Position numbers and translations under genes: made by a program
Assembly: GCA_018398765.1 (NCBI GenBank)
Contig: JAHBMJ010003231.1
Coordinates: 119,235 to 140,446 of the forward strand
Direction: 5' to 3'
DNA from: Chromera velia
Taxonomy: Eukaryota; Sar; Chromeraceae
DNA length: 21,212 nt
Notes under the pieces: generated by a model
What the model was told of the DNA's origin: nothing
The model's input: the letters and a program-made list of their open reading frames with translations, nothing else
Database searches by the model: none
Part shown: positions 10,058 to 17,785 of the stretch, in pieces
Numbering within the stretch: position 1 is the stretch's first letter
How the letters are laid out: each line of letters opens with the position of its first letter

Positions 10058-13000
10058 AAGAGATAGAGAAGCTTGCAGACCCAACTGTGTCATGTTCGAT
10101 ACGTGATTGGACTCAGATGCCCACGGACACAGAGAGAAATCAGGCGACCAGGAGATAATATTGCTCGTCTTGCAGTCTCATTGCGCTGCTCCTATCGTTT
10201 CTGTTTGAGACCAAAATCAAAGGAACACGTGTCTTTACTGACTCAGACGCGAAGCTAGAGGCAACATCTTCCAGAGACCGAAATTGACTGCACACATTAA
10301 TTTGAGCCACAAGAGGGTATCGGGACTTGTGAATGGCTTTCTCCTTGATCACTTAAAAAACCATTCTGCCTTCAAGCAAGAATTATGCAGGTGAGGTGCA
10401 AAAAGAAAGCAAGGGCGGTGCTCCCGACGGTACGAGTGAGAACAAAGAAAGAGACGAGGAAAAGTTCTCGGCCTCCTTTTGTCTCTTATGTACTGGAGGA
10501 CTTCCTGACAACAGACTGTCGAGATTTCACCCTCCATCAGATGTCTGTGAGAGCGGTCTGTAGTTCTCTTTGCCGCTTGAAGCCGGACTCCTTCTTGCAT
10601 GCCAGAATACAAAAAAGAAATGAGGGGTAGTGCGTATCTCCCCGTCCCATGCTGACTGTTGAACCAATCTGCAGGAACATTCACATTCGCAGACAAAGGA
10701 AACAAGGACGGCAGGTGGGAATAATTATGAGGATGGGACACGCCCTTTTGTAGAGGGTAGCGAGTGCTCTTAGAGATGAGCAGTCGTAGACGCAATTCAA
10801 AGCAGGAATCGGTGGATGAGCCCCTACAATCTCTTCTTGGTTTCTGTTCCATAATGTGGCGGTCAATTGGCTTTCTCAGTGGTCGTTCCCTGTCTGCAGA
10901 GGAAATGTACGAAACGTGAAAGATGCATGAAGTTTCCCTTGGCTTCAAAGTCTCAAGCCCCCTCCTCTTCAAGCGGCACTTGAACATGCCTCCAATTCTT
11001 CCCCCACCCGTGTAAATCTTGTTCGCAGCAGACCAACCTGTAGCGTAGTGTCCTGCAGCCATAAGGACCGCACAAAGACCAGCAGCAACACAAACAATAT
11101 CTTTCCTCCTGTCACAAAAGATGAAAATCAAATCTCAGTGCTGCATCCAGAGCCACACATACTGCTTTCGGAAGGCACCGCTTCTTTGTGTGTGTTCTTG
11201 CAGGGAGTTTCTTTTTTCTCTGCGGTTGCTTGGTTGGTGCTGCATTACAAAGACTTCTCGTACCCACTTGCTATGAAACTCGTGCGTTCGAGAAACACCA
11301 CATAACAAAAGGCCTTGGGGAAAGGTTTTCAAAGAACAAACGTTACGCAGCAACAAACTGAAGAATCAATTGTCCTGCCTGCCTGCCAGACACCGAAGGC
11401 AGCTCTAGCTTACATGCATACTGACCCTGGAGGGCTGCAGATATGTACAGAAAACCAGAAAAGAAAGAAGAACTGAATTGATATGCCAAACACCTCCGTG
11501 CTCATTATTCCTGTACACAACCCAAGTTTTGAGATATTGCTACGAATACGAATAACACAGCCCAAGAGTCTGGATCAGGGACAAATATGAAGCAGCAAAA
11601 TGTAGCGCATCGAGGAAGCAATCAGGTATGTTGCGGAGAGTATGCAGGGTGAAAATCTCCTCAAGCCGCTTAAAGAAAAAGAAGAGAAGCTGAAGTATCA
11701 GATCTCAATACAACTGCCACTTCAAATCGAAAGAAAAAGGCAATGCAATATGAAAACAAACCCACACAGTCACCCATGACGCAAACTTACAGGTGCAGAC
11801 TTCCTCATCTTCATCGAATCGCAACCCCATCGGGCATCTGCACTCGAATTCTTCAGAGAGGCCGACCACGCACCTGCATTCAACAGTTTTTTTTTGCAAA
11901 CAGAAAAGAATGAAGTTCATCTTTCCGCTTGCGAGCTTGTTTACTCAGCCCCGGGAACCATTTTCAAGCAGCCCGCCCTTTTCTAAACTCACCATCCACT
12001 CTCTCAAACGCGAACGGACATTCCACAAAGACGGTCTAACCCGTCTTCCCTTTGCTGGAATACGAGAGTTTCTTCTATGAGCGAACGGAAAGTCCTGCTT
12101 TCTGACTTGCCTTCTCTCACTTTCGCCAACTACCTTTCACTCCCACGCGCTTTCCTGCCCTCAGTCCGCTCCTCTCCCTCTCTTGAGGAACAGGAGGCAA
12201 AACCATGTCTTCAGGCAACTACGATAACAAACAGCCCTTCGTGATCATTTCTTACCCAAGACCGTAAATTCTGCTGTGAAGCAAGCCGTCTCCGTGCAGA
12301 CATGCTGCCACAATTAAGTGAAGTCACGAAGCATACAAATCCACATAAAAAATGCCGAATCAGTGTGCAGACGTACGTGAGGAGGGTTCGTCTTCTGTCA
12401 CATCCAGACAGACGCCCCGAGCCGTCAGCACCCCTGAAGGGCTCCAGCCCCCTCCCAGAAGCGTACGGGTTCTCTCCCTCGCTAAGTGCTTCATCAACAC
12501 GAGGGTCGCATACCATGCCAGGACGCGGGTTGCTCTCTGAAAATCGTTTAAGAAGGGAGGAGGCAGAAAGGACATATCATCGGGCAGGAGGAAAAGCACC
12601 GGACACACCGTCAAACGACGGATGCATTAGTTTCGGCAGAAGTGCAGGTATTTGCAATTTTGTTTGCATGGATCTCTAAAGCAATGACCAATCAACAACG
12701 TGAAGACCCGATCAAGCTCTAAATGACCTGCCTTACAGACTGCTCGTCTGACCTGAACATTTCTTCATGCCAGAGTCAAAGCTCATGTGAGCAGGGCAAG
12801 TGCAGAGGAAGACTGATTCCTCTGAGCCCCCTTCCAGGTCTCCATCGAACCCAAATGCAGACTTTTGTTCGGGTGGGAGAGGGAGGCCCCCTGGGGAAAA
12901 TCGTGTGTCCTTTTCACTTGGTCCCCTTGACTTTTCTGGGACCGGGGTGCGTGCACACCTGCAACAACGAGTCAGAGACGAGACTTTAAATTTGTCTGGT

Positions 13001-14585
13001 CCATGATTGCCTCGCAGGTGTTTCCTACGGTAAAAGGAATGATTGTCGAGCACACAGAAAGAGAGCCAGAAGGAAACTGACCGGAGAAGTGTGTCAGCCG
13101 ATTGGCAGTCGGTAGAGTCCGGAGAGCAGGGCATTCCTGCATTGAGATCAGGCAAGATCACACATATTACGTTGAGAGGTCCAGGTTGGCACTTTTTTTT
13201 GCACGGCAGTCAAGAGCCCGGAAAGCAACGTACGGAGCGTCAACAGCAGCAAGGAGACCCGACCGAGGAACGAGAAAATACAGACAGGCTCCTTAGTACT
13301 CGGAAAGAACACGCCCAATGCGAGAAAAGGCTTTAACGGGAAGTCTAGGACAGAGACTCCACAAAGATGTCGGTCTCAAAAGTATGATACAATCTGATGC
13401 AAGCCTGGAGAGAAGATTTATGACCAGGTGGAGGCAACTGATTTGAAGCCAATGCTCACCTTCATACGGTATTTGGGTTTCTGCATAGCACAAAAGTCAG
13501 AAAGGCAAGAACAAGAATAAAGGGTGAATCTTAAATTTAAGTCAGAGTGTCTTCTCGGCATGCTCCCTTTTCGGCTGCAGGATTTTTGTTGAGACCTTTC
13601 ACCTTGGACAGCGGATAGACATGCACACGGGGGTGAATTAGGCATCTTCACCACAGCTTGCGAGTCTGCCTGACCGCCGCGTCTGTCATTCATTTAGTTG
13701 TGCATCCATCCATCCATTCATCGATCCATTCGTGCATTCATTGACTTCGTATGTCAGTCAGTCAGCCAGCCAGTCAGTCAGTTGGACATTCATTCACTCA
13801 TTCATTGATTAAGCAATTAATTAATTTATTTATTCATTCATTCATTCATTCATTCATTCATTCATTCATTCATTCATTCAGTGAGTCAGTCAGTCAGTCA
13901 TTCATTCATTCATTCATTCATTCATTCATTGAGTCAGTCAGTCAGTCAGTCAGTCAGTCAGTCAGTCAGTCGGCTGGCCAGTCAGTTGGACAGTCATTAT
14001 TTCCTTCGCCCACTCTCTGAGTTGTTTGTACACTTGTTTGCCACAATAAGAGGGGCGGGTAAGGATGCATTTGAAAGAAAGATCAAGAGGTAGCAAGTCT
14101 GACAAATAGACACTTGCGACACATCGAGCTACCCATTTCTCACCTCCGAGGTGAGCTGCCTGTAAGCCTGGAGGAATCTGAGAAGGATCCCCGCTCTCAT
14201 CCAGCATTGCGCTACTGCTTGCATGCCGTCGAGATGCTTCCACCGGGATACCCGTACTCGTCGACAGGTCCCCTGTCTCTTTTTGCAAAAAATGATCTAC
14301 ATTAGAACCGACGCTGCATGGACGGATGCATTCATTGATTTTGGGAGAACGTGAAGCGAAGATGTATCATGTAATTGGGCAACGTGTCACTGAGGAGGAG
14401 CCTGACCTCAGGCTTCTCCCGGAAAGGTGCTTAGCGGCTCTCTCAGCGGACGACAGGTCAATAACACCTTTATGAGGTGTCATGCCGCCAAAAGATTGAG
14501 TGGAGAGTAAGAGAAAGGTTAAGCAGAAAGCGCGCAAGGGACTGCTGAGGATGGTCCCGTACGGCTTGCGCACCGTGTTGGGCAT
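5071..14585 (-). CDS. Secreted multi-EB/EGF-like cysteine-rich protein, multi-exon gene
   Basis: Reconstructed from splice sites and matching phases. Exons in order of transcription: 14585-14407, 14214-14144, 13665-13603, 13480-13460, 13136-13082, 12958-12753, 12536-12377, 11873-11791, 11434-11414 (probable), gap, 9859-9833, 9634-9559, 9294-9167, 8550-8521, 8266-8215, 7692-7535, one or two uncertain small exons, 5252-5071. Exon 1 gives a signal peptide; the rest gives repeated units with pattern C-x5-8-C-x6-8-C-x(n)-C-x-C-x(2)-G-x(n)-C, like the EB module or EGF-like families. Introns fall at fixed places in the units: phase 1 before Cys1, phase 2 before Cys3, phase 1 after Cys6. No membrane anchor is seen, so the product is probably secreted or wall-associated. 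The gene is divergent from the PA14 gene. The stop at 5071-5073 and the exons between 11414 and 9859 are the weakest points. The exact function is unknown. Confidence 0.72.
5222..5346. repeat. Direct repeat pair around element 1
   Basis: Copies 5222-5243 and 5325-5346 share TGTCTCC..CTCGGG.TCGC. On the minus strand each copy is preceded by a C-rich tract ending in CAG, so the duplication appears to include the 3' splice site region, with a 9-bp difference next to it. Confidence 0.75.
5266..5323. repeat. Palindromic element 1
   Basis: 58 bp with 17-bp perfect terminal inverted repeats, CATTCATTTTCATACAG and its reverse complement, around a 24-bp spacer containing GAATTC. Flanked by imperfect direct repeats at 5222-5243 and 5325-5346 (18 of 22 identical). 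It lies in the intron just before the last exon of the cysteine-rich gene. Confidence 0.85.
5896..5943 (-). other. Candidate 48-nt linker exon
   Basis: Acceptor CTGCTTGCAG and a strong donor CTCA|GTGAGT bound 48 nt. Only the phase 1 reading is open (the other two hit stops), it ends again in phase 1, and it encodes the polar segment LSQRTDKHNLKKNVL. This agrees with the 1-to-1 linker exons seen elsewhere in the gene. Confidence 0.38.
6664..6687 (-). other. Candidate 24-nt microexon
   Basis: Acceptor TGTGTTGCAG and donor CCCC|GTAGGC bound 24 nt that stay open in phase 1 to 1 and encode GRRNREP. It could link unit 5 to the last unit, but unit 5 can also join the last exon directly in phase. 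Support is limited to splice sites and phase. Confidence 0.25.
6861..7055. repeat. Compound (AC)n-(AG)n and GA/CAGA-rich tract
   Basis: (AC)11 at 6861-6882, (AG)n at 6883-6911, then GA-rich and (CAGA)n sequence to 7055. Several overlapping frames here are products of the repeat and are not genes. It lies in the long intron before the last exon of the cysteine-rich gene. Confidence 0.9.
7704..7751. repeat. Palindromic element 2
   Basis: 48 bp with inverted ends CATTTATTTTC (7708-7718) and GAAAATAAATG (7741-7751), and an internal CATACAGAATTC; TTTTCATACAG occurs twice in direct orientation. Direct repeats flank it at 7686-7703 and 7752-7769 (17 of 18 identical). The left copy spans the 3' splice site of the exon ending at 7692. 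Confidence 0.85.
8044..8203. repeat. Direct repeat pair around element 3
   Basis: Copies 8044-8085 and 8164-8203 share TACACACTT, a C run, and GATCCTTGTCTCCCAAACAT followed by ATT. This is far longer than ordinary transposase target-site duplications. Confidence 0.85.
8094..8161. repeat. Palindromic element 3
   Basis: 68 bp from CATTTATTAATATTTTCATACAG-like sequence to a right end GAATTCTGTATGAAAATGAATG-like sequence, the same family as the elements at 5266 and 7704. Flanked by near-identical direct repeats of 40-42 bp (8044-8085 and 8164-8203), differing mainly in the length of a C run. It sits close to the 5' end of the same intron that carries element 2. Confidence 0.85.
8739..8782. repeat. 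(GACT)n tract
   Basis: Two clusters of GACT tetramers separated by a short non-repeat, within an intron of the cysteine-rich gene. Same tetramer (on the opposite strand as GTCA/AGTC) as the larger block near 13.9 kb. Confidence 0.75.
9167..9859 (-). other. Microexon plus EB/EGF-like unit 4
   Basis: Three exons chain in phase. 9859-9833 (27 nt, 1 to 1, acceptor GTATGCAG, donor CCAG|GTCAGC) encodes AMKQLPFP. 9634-9559 (76 nt, 1 to 2, acceptor GAATGCAG) encodes GMPASSPEECSLPTDCVDT and more; its donor GCAGA|GTGTCA is weak. 9294-9167 (128 nt, 2 to 1, acceptor CCTCACAG, donor AGAG|GTGGGC) encodes GGGICQCAEGHDFVLRDLAS through to a final GVCR. With this weak donor the position of Cys3 lacks a cysteine, and the residue two before it would be the next candidate, so this unit may be altered or the donor misplaced. 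Confidence 0.65.
9769..9790. repeat. (CT)n microsatellite
   Basis: Eleven CT dimers, intronic on the minus-strand gene model; on that strand it is a GA run, not a polypyrimidine tract. Confidence 0.9.
9953..10053. repeat. Compound (AC)n-(AG)n microsatellite
   Basis: (AC)n with few interruptions to about 10025 followed by (AG)14. Same AC-then-AG order as the tract at 6861. It lies in the largest unresolved interval of the cysteine-rich gene (9860-11413). Confidence 0.9.
10790..10893 (-). other. Possible unit 3 first-half exon (boundaries uncertain)
   Basis: After a good acceptor CCTCTGCAG at 10894, the frame that continues phase 1 stays open and contains RRDCRGSSTDSCFELRLRLL, resembling the Cys1-Cys2 half of units 1 and 5. 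I cannot find a phase-2 donor at the expected place, and no CxC half-unit is visible between here and 9860. It may be a decayed unit, a differently spliced exon, or chance. The right coordinate is the acceptor; the left one is only nominal. Confidence 0.25.
11414..11434 (-). other. Probable 21-nt microexon after unit 2
   Basis: Acceptor ATATCTGCAG and donor GCAT|GTAAGC bound 21 nt that keep phase 1 to 1, encoding SLQGQYA plus a split codon. Its length and phase match exon 4. Only the splice sites and phase support it. Confidence 0.4.
11791..12536 (-). other. Exons 7 and 8: EB/EGF-like unit 2
   Basis: Exon 7 (12536-12377, 160 nt, phase 1 to 2, acceptor GATTTTCAG, donor CTCAC|GTACGT) encodes SNPRPGMVC then a 34-residue Gly/Ser/Glu-rich insert before Cys2. 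Exon 8 (11873-11791, 83 nt, phase 2 to 1, acceptor GAATGCAG, donor ACCT|GTAAGT) gives Cys3 and then FECRCPMGLRFDEDEEVCT with Cys4-Cys6. The insert lies between Cys1 and Cys2, whereas unit 1 has its insert between Cys3 and Cys4, so the units have diverged by insertion at different loops. Confidence 0.75.
12753..13136 (-). other. Exons 5 and 6: EB/EGF-like unit 1
   Basis: Exon 5 (13136-13082, 55 nt, phase 1 to 2, acceptor CAATGCAG, donor TCCG|GTCAGT) encodes GMPCSPDSTDCQSADTLLR with Cys1 and Cys2. Exon 6 (12958-12753, 206 nt, phase 2 to 1, acceptor TTGTTGCAG, donor TTCAG|GTCAGA) starts at Cys3, carries a polar insert of about 50 residues, then CTCPAHMSFDSGMKKCS with Cys4, Cys5 and Cys6. The CG|G split codon gives Arg just before Cys3. 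The clearest pair of exons in the gene. Confidence 0.75.
13460..13480 (-). other. Exon 4: 21-nt microexon
   Basis: Acceptor GCTATGCAG and donor GAAG|GTGAGC bound a 21-nt exon, phase 1 to 1, encoding ETQIPYE with split codons at both ends. It leads directly into the GMPC start of the first complete unit. Similar small 1-to-1 exons recur before other units at 11414-11434, 9833-9859 and 8521-8550, which supports it. Confidence 0.55.
13603..13665 (-). other. Exon 3: first CxC segment
   Basis: 63 nt, phase 1 to 1, acceptor CAGGCAG|AC and donor CCAAG|GTGAAA. It encodes SQAVVKMPNSPPCACLSAVQ, carrying a C-x-C pair like Cys4-Cys5 of the later units. The split codon with exon 2 gives Asp and with exon 4 gives Glu. 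This looks like a degenerate or partial first unit. The call rests on phase agreement and the CxC motif. Confidence 0.5.
13704..13990. repeat. (CCAT)/(TTCA)/(GTCA) tetranucleotide block
   Basis: Alternating runs of CATC, TTCA and GTCA tetramers across nearly 290 bp, in the intron between exons 3 and 2 of the minus-strand gene. The pattern switches TTCA to GTCA and back in blocks. Frames through it (Ser/His/Gln repeats) are not genes. Confidence 0.9.
14144..14214 (-). other. Exon 2: Ser/Asp/Pro-rich linker
   Basis: 71 nt, phase 2 to phase 1, ending at a strong donor GAG|GTGAGAA. It encodes a short polar stretch (SAMLDESGDPSQIPPGLQ then AAHLG) with no cysteine. The acceptor could be one of two AGs three bases apart, or an AG near 14270 which would lengthen the exon in the same frame; the exact 5' edge is therefore uncertain. 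Confidence 0.5.
14407..14585 (-). other. Exon 1: start codon and signal peptide
   Basis: The ATG at 14585 is preceded in frame by a TGA nine bases upstream, so it is the first possible start. Residues 1-33 form a signal peptide: a basic N-region (RK at 6-7), a hydrophobic core reading AFCLTFLLLSTQSFG, then a polar mature part. The donor is GAG|GTCAGG, leaving phase 2. It joins an acceptor GCAAGCAG at 14215 in the same phase, completing a serine codon. A phase-0 donor 16 bases further on (CTCA|GTGACA) is an alternative. Confidence 0.65.
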
Positions 14586-15222
14586 GTTATTTCAATGGAT
14601 GCCTTTTAGTGTCGAAATCTTCTATCCTGGCCCATCGAAAGGGACAACTGTGCTTCCATCACGTCTGCGTCTCATGTTGTTTTGTCATAACTCTGCTCAT
14701 AGGCCGTATTGCTGTCTACTTCTCGGCCATCTCACCCACCGTCTGTGCACAGAGGAGGTCCAACAAAAAGTGACTCTCCGCACATACACAGAAAGAAGGA
14801 GGACGACGCAAGGACATTTCAATTCATCGTCATGCAATTTAATTATCGTAAAGCATGCTTTCCATTGCTTTTCTGTATCGGTATTATGGTCCCTGGGACG
14901 CGCACGCGCGCACATCCTGACACAACCACCTACATAAATTTTGTCGAAGAGCGGAAATCTGTATCTGAATTTATTAATGCATGCATGTATCGATTTAAAA
15001 AAAAAAAAATCGATGTATATATATATATATATCGATCCAGCATACAGAACAATTGTTGTGTCCTTTCATGATCGCAGTCTTGATCTGCACGCATGGCCCT
15101 CGAGGTCAAAGAGGCCACCGCCTCCGTTCAAATCGCAAAAAGAAACGCCAAGGTCGACATTCGTTTTTTCGAACTGGTCGATCCGCTCGCACTCCAGTTC
15201 TTTGGACCGAAAACAAAAGACG
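14586..15222. promoter_or_regulatory. Divergent intergenic region between two secreted-protein genes
   Basis: 637 bp separate the start codons of the minus-strand EB/EGF-like gene and the plus-strand PA14 gene, so promoters of both must lie here unless there are upstream noncoding exons. It contains three ATCGAT boxes (14989-14994, 15009-15014, 15031-15036), separated by an A-tract and a TA-repeat. No TATA box or initiator can be assigned with confidence; alveolates use poorly defined core promoters. Confidence 0.5.
14989..15036. repeat. ATCGAT / A-tract / TA-repeat / ATCGAT cluster
   Basis: Three copies of the palindrome ATCGAT alternate with a run of A (14997-15009) and a (TA)n tract (about 15016-15031). 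It lies 187-234 bp upstream of the PA14 gene start. It could be a nucleosome-free or unwinding region, or simply a simple repeat. Confidence 0.7.
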
Positions 15223-17579
15223 ATGAGAGCCTTTCTGTTGACTGCTCTAACGGCCTTTGCCGCCGGGAAAGCAGCACCTGGCGACGGTGATATTGGAGGA
15301 ACCACCGACACAGAGCAGCTGAAGGCCCTGACTGCCTACCGTCAGTCGATCTCGGATCTCTTCTCGGATCTTTTAATTCGAGAAAGCAGCAATTCGCTGG
15401 CGGCTCCTTCACTGCAGGCACCCAGCACCGTCGGACCATCACTGGACAGCTGTGTGCGGCTGCGTTCGTTCAAGATGGGCAGGTAAGAGATCAATACCTA
15501 TCAATACCTTTCCACCTTTTCCCTGTGGGCAAGTTTGAAGGCGATCAAACGATGCGGCGCTGCTCTTTTCAGATCTACACGGACTGCACCACGGCTGCTG
15601 CGCCCGACGGAAGCTCTGGAAGGGAGTGGTGCTGGCTCGAGGCCCAGCTGCAGGGCAAGGGTGCGCAGGACTGGAACTACTGCACCCCTGTGATCGACTA
15701 CGATGCCGTGAGAAGAAGGACTCGTGAGGCTTTCATTGAGAAGGCTGAGGTCGTGAAGAAGCTCATCACCAAGCTGAATTTGGAGAGCGACCGACTTGAA
15801 GCTGAGAAGAAGATTTTCGAGCGCGTTTGTGGAAAGGAGCACGAAGCCGTCGGAGAGCAGATTCGAAAGGTAGGCAAGTCACCCTCTCGGCTTCATCAAG
15901 CAGGTTGGTAGGCTTGAAGCTCTCTGATGAAATGATATGCTTTGCGCACTCCGCCAGATCGAAGAGCTCGTGACCACGGCAAGCAGGAGTCTCAATCAGA
16001 TCACCAAGCTCGGCGTCAAGATTGACAAAATCAAGGACGAGACCTCCGCTGTGGAGGGTCAGATCTCCGCGGCAAAGACCACTGGCGCCGCAGATGCCGA
16101 GAATTGCTCCAACCTCAGCGGCTACAAAGACGAGGCCATTGCCACCGGTCTCCTCGCCAAGTATTACGACACCGCCTCGTTTGAAGGATCGAGGGTCGAG
16201 AAGAACGACCTGAACGTCAATCTCGATCTCAACGCACAGGATCCGGTCGAGGGGGTCAACCATGCCCAGTACTCTGTGCGTTATGATGGTTTTATCAAGG
16301 CCCCTGTGTCAGGACTCTTCCACTTCGACGTTGAGACTAGTGGAGGTGCTCGGCTCTTTGTCGGGTGGGGTAGATGCTCTAGTCGCCCTCTTTGTCCGCG
16401 GACATACGCTGAGAAGAGAATGGCGTTGCTTCCGAAATTGTGAATTGCAGCCACAAGCCCGTGCTTCACGTCAACATGCCAGCTGGCTCCGAGGCTGAGG
16501 CAGAAGGCGAGAAGCCGATCAAGATGTCCGCCCCGACCGAAACATCGGCCCCTACTGCATCTGGAAGCTCCAGCATGGTCTCAGGGAAGTTCTACCCCTT
16601 CCGCCTTGAAGCATTCCACACCAACCACCTCTCCTTCTACGACAGCGATCACGCCTACTTCCGCCTCTACTGGAGCTCTGAAGACATCGTAAGTGATTGC
16701 TTGCCGAAGACTGCAGCCCCATCACGTCAATCGGATTCTTTTCATTGGCCGCCAATTCGTTCCTTTTCATTGATCACTGCAGGAGAAGACCGTCATCCCT
16801 CCCGAATACTTTTATACGGCCATTCCCGAAGGAGGTTCTCTCGGCTTCATTCAAGAGAACAATGAAAGCCACATTCAGCGCAGCCTCCGCGAAGCCATCC
16901 GAGCGACATGTGATCCCAAGTTTGAGGACTGCACTTCTTCGTCTTTCGATACAGTCGTTTCTTTGACGCCCAAAGATGCCTTCCCCGGGCTCGAGTTCGA
17001 TAATGAGCGCTCCTTTGGATGGGAGCACCCGGTTGAGAGCTCTCTTCTTGTCACCGAGCGTCAGTGACTGAGTCTGTTCCCGTCTGTCTCAGGCGACAAA
17101 GGAAGCTTTCAAAGCGGCATCTTCCTTTGTCCATTGATTGCCTTCTGCATGCAGCCTGGAACGATCTGAACATGGCTTCCCAACAGCATGAGCTCTATGG
17201 TGTTGAAATGCCTCGAGGGAATGCCTTCCAATTGGCCGTGCCTCAGGCCGGCTCCTTCCACGTCGCCGCTGTTCTCGGATTTCCGTGCGGTGCAAAACAG
17301 GACGAAACCAGGGTCATGAACCTCCAGGTCAACGGCGCTGAGCTCATTAACAACCTCCAAGCAAGATGCGGCAGAACATACATTGTCAGTTCGGTTTCAC
17401 GGCTCCTCGACCACTCTAGTTGACGGCACATGGTCAGCTGGTGAAACATGTTCTTCCTTCTTTTTCAGGGTGCCGGCAACGCATCGGTCGATGCATCGAA
17501 GCTTCGTTTGGAATTTTCTGGAGGAAACGAATACTCAAGGACCATGCTCCAAGCAGTTGAGGTGTCTGCAATGAAGTGA
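15223..17579 (+). CDS. Secreted FN2-like, coiled-coil and PA14 domain protein, seven exons
   Basis: Exons: 15223-15482, 15573-15869, 15958-16364, 16451-16688, 16783-17059, 17155-17384, 17469-17579. About 606 residues. Residues 1-18 are a signal peptide (MRAFLLTALTAFAAGKA). Cys77, 92, 107 and 124 with GREWCWLEAQ and QDWNYC form an FN2-like four-cysteine module. Residues about 131-230 are a Lys/Glu/Leu-rich coiled coil. A PA14 domain spans about 250-415 (LLAKYYDTASFEG; GGARLFVGHKPVL; FRLYWSSED). The C-terminal part has further cysteines (CDPKFEDC, GFPCGAK, ARCGRTYI). PA14 is a beta-barrel usually tied to carbohydrate binding. The start was chosen for the signal peptide; the frame is open further upstream. 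Introns 2-6 keep frame with GT-AG sites; intron 1 is off by one base. The family assignment of the whole protein is from motifs, not a search. Confidence 0.85.
15483..15572 (+). other. Intron 1 of the PA14 gene, frame discrepancy
   Basis: The obvious sites are AG|GTAAGA and TTTTCAG|ATC. Joined canonically they leave phase 2 against a phase 0 exon, and the reading meets a TGA about 145 bases later. Removing 89 rather than 90 bases restores the frame and gives MGRIYTDC, but the intron must then be read as GT...CA or TA...AG; the two are indistinguishable because G flanks both ends. A one-base assembly error would explain it equally well. Confidence 0.7.
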
Positions 17580-17785
17580 CTCGAGTTTGGTCGTTCGAAG
17601 CAGGCGGCCCAATGTAATTCGATTGGTGACGGAGCAGCATCCCACATTCAGCAAACGGCGCGACTCGGTTACCACTTGAGAGTGTGATGCGAGTGCTTAT
17701 CGCATGTTTAGTCACATGTCTTGCCAACCAGGCGTAAACCATTTGGTTTGTTGTACTTATGAATAATTGCGAATAAATGATTAGT
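17580..17785 (+). other. 3' flank of the PA14 gene
   Basis: After the stop, sequence is GC-balanced for about 200 bp and then becomes AT-rich, with AATAAA at 17773-17778. That hexamer could serve as a polyadenylation signal, though in this lineage this is uncertain. Confidence 0.4.

Noticed and set aside
10349-11131. 260-codon minus-strand open frame with a hydrophobic N-terminal stretch, possibly a membrane protein
   Set aside because: It lies within the interval of the cysteine-rich gene, has no domain-like composition, and its hydrophobic segment overlaps plausible splice sites. Kept only as an unresolved interval.
13704-13990. Regular repeat block that could be mistaken for a CRISPR array or repeat protein (Ser/His/Gln)
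   Set aside because: Pure tetranucleotide repeats without spacers, intronic in a eukaryotic gene.
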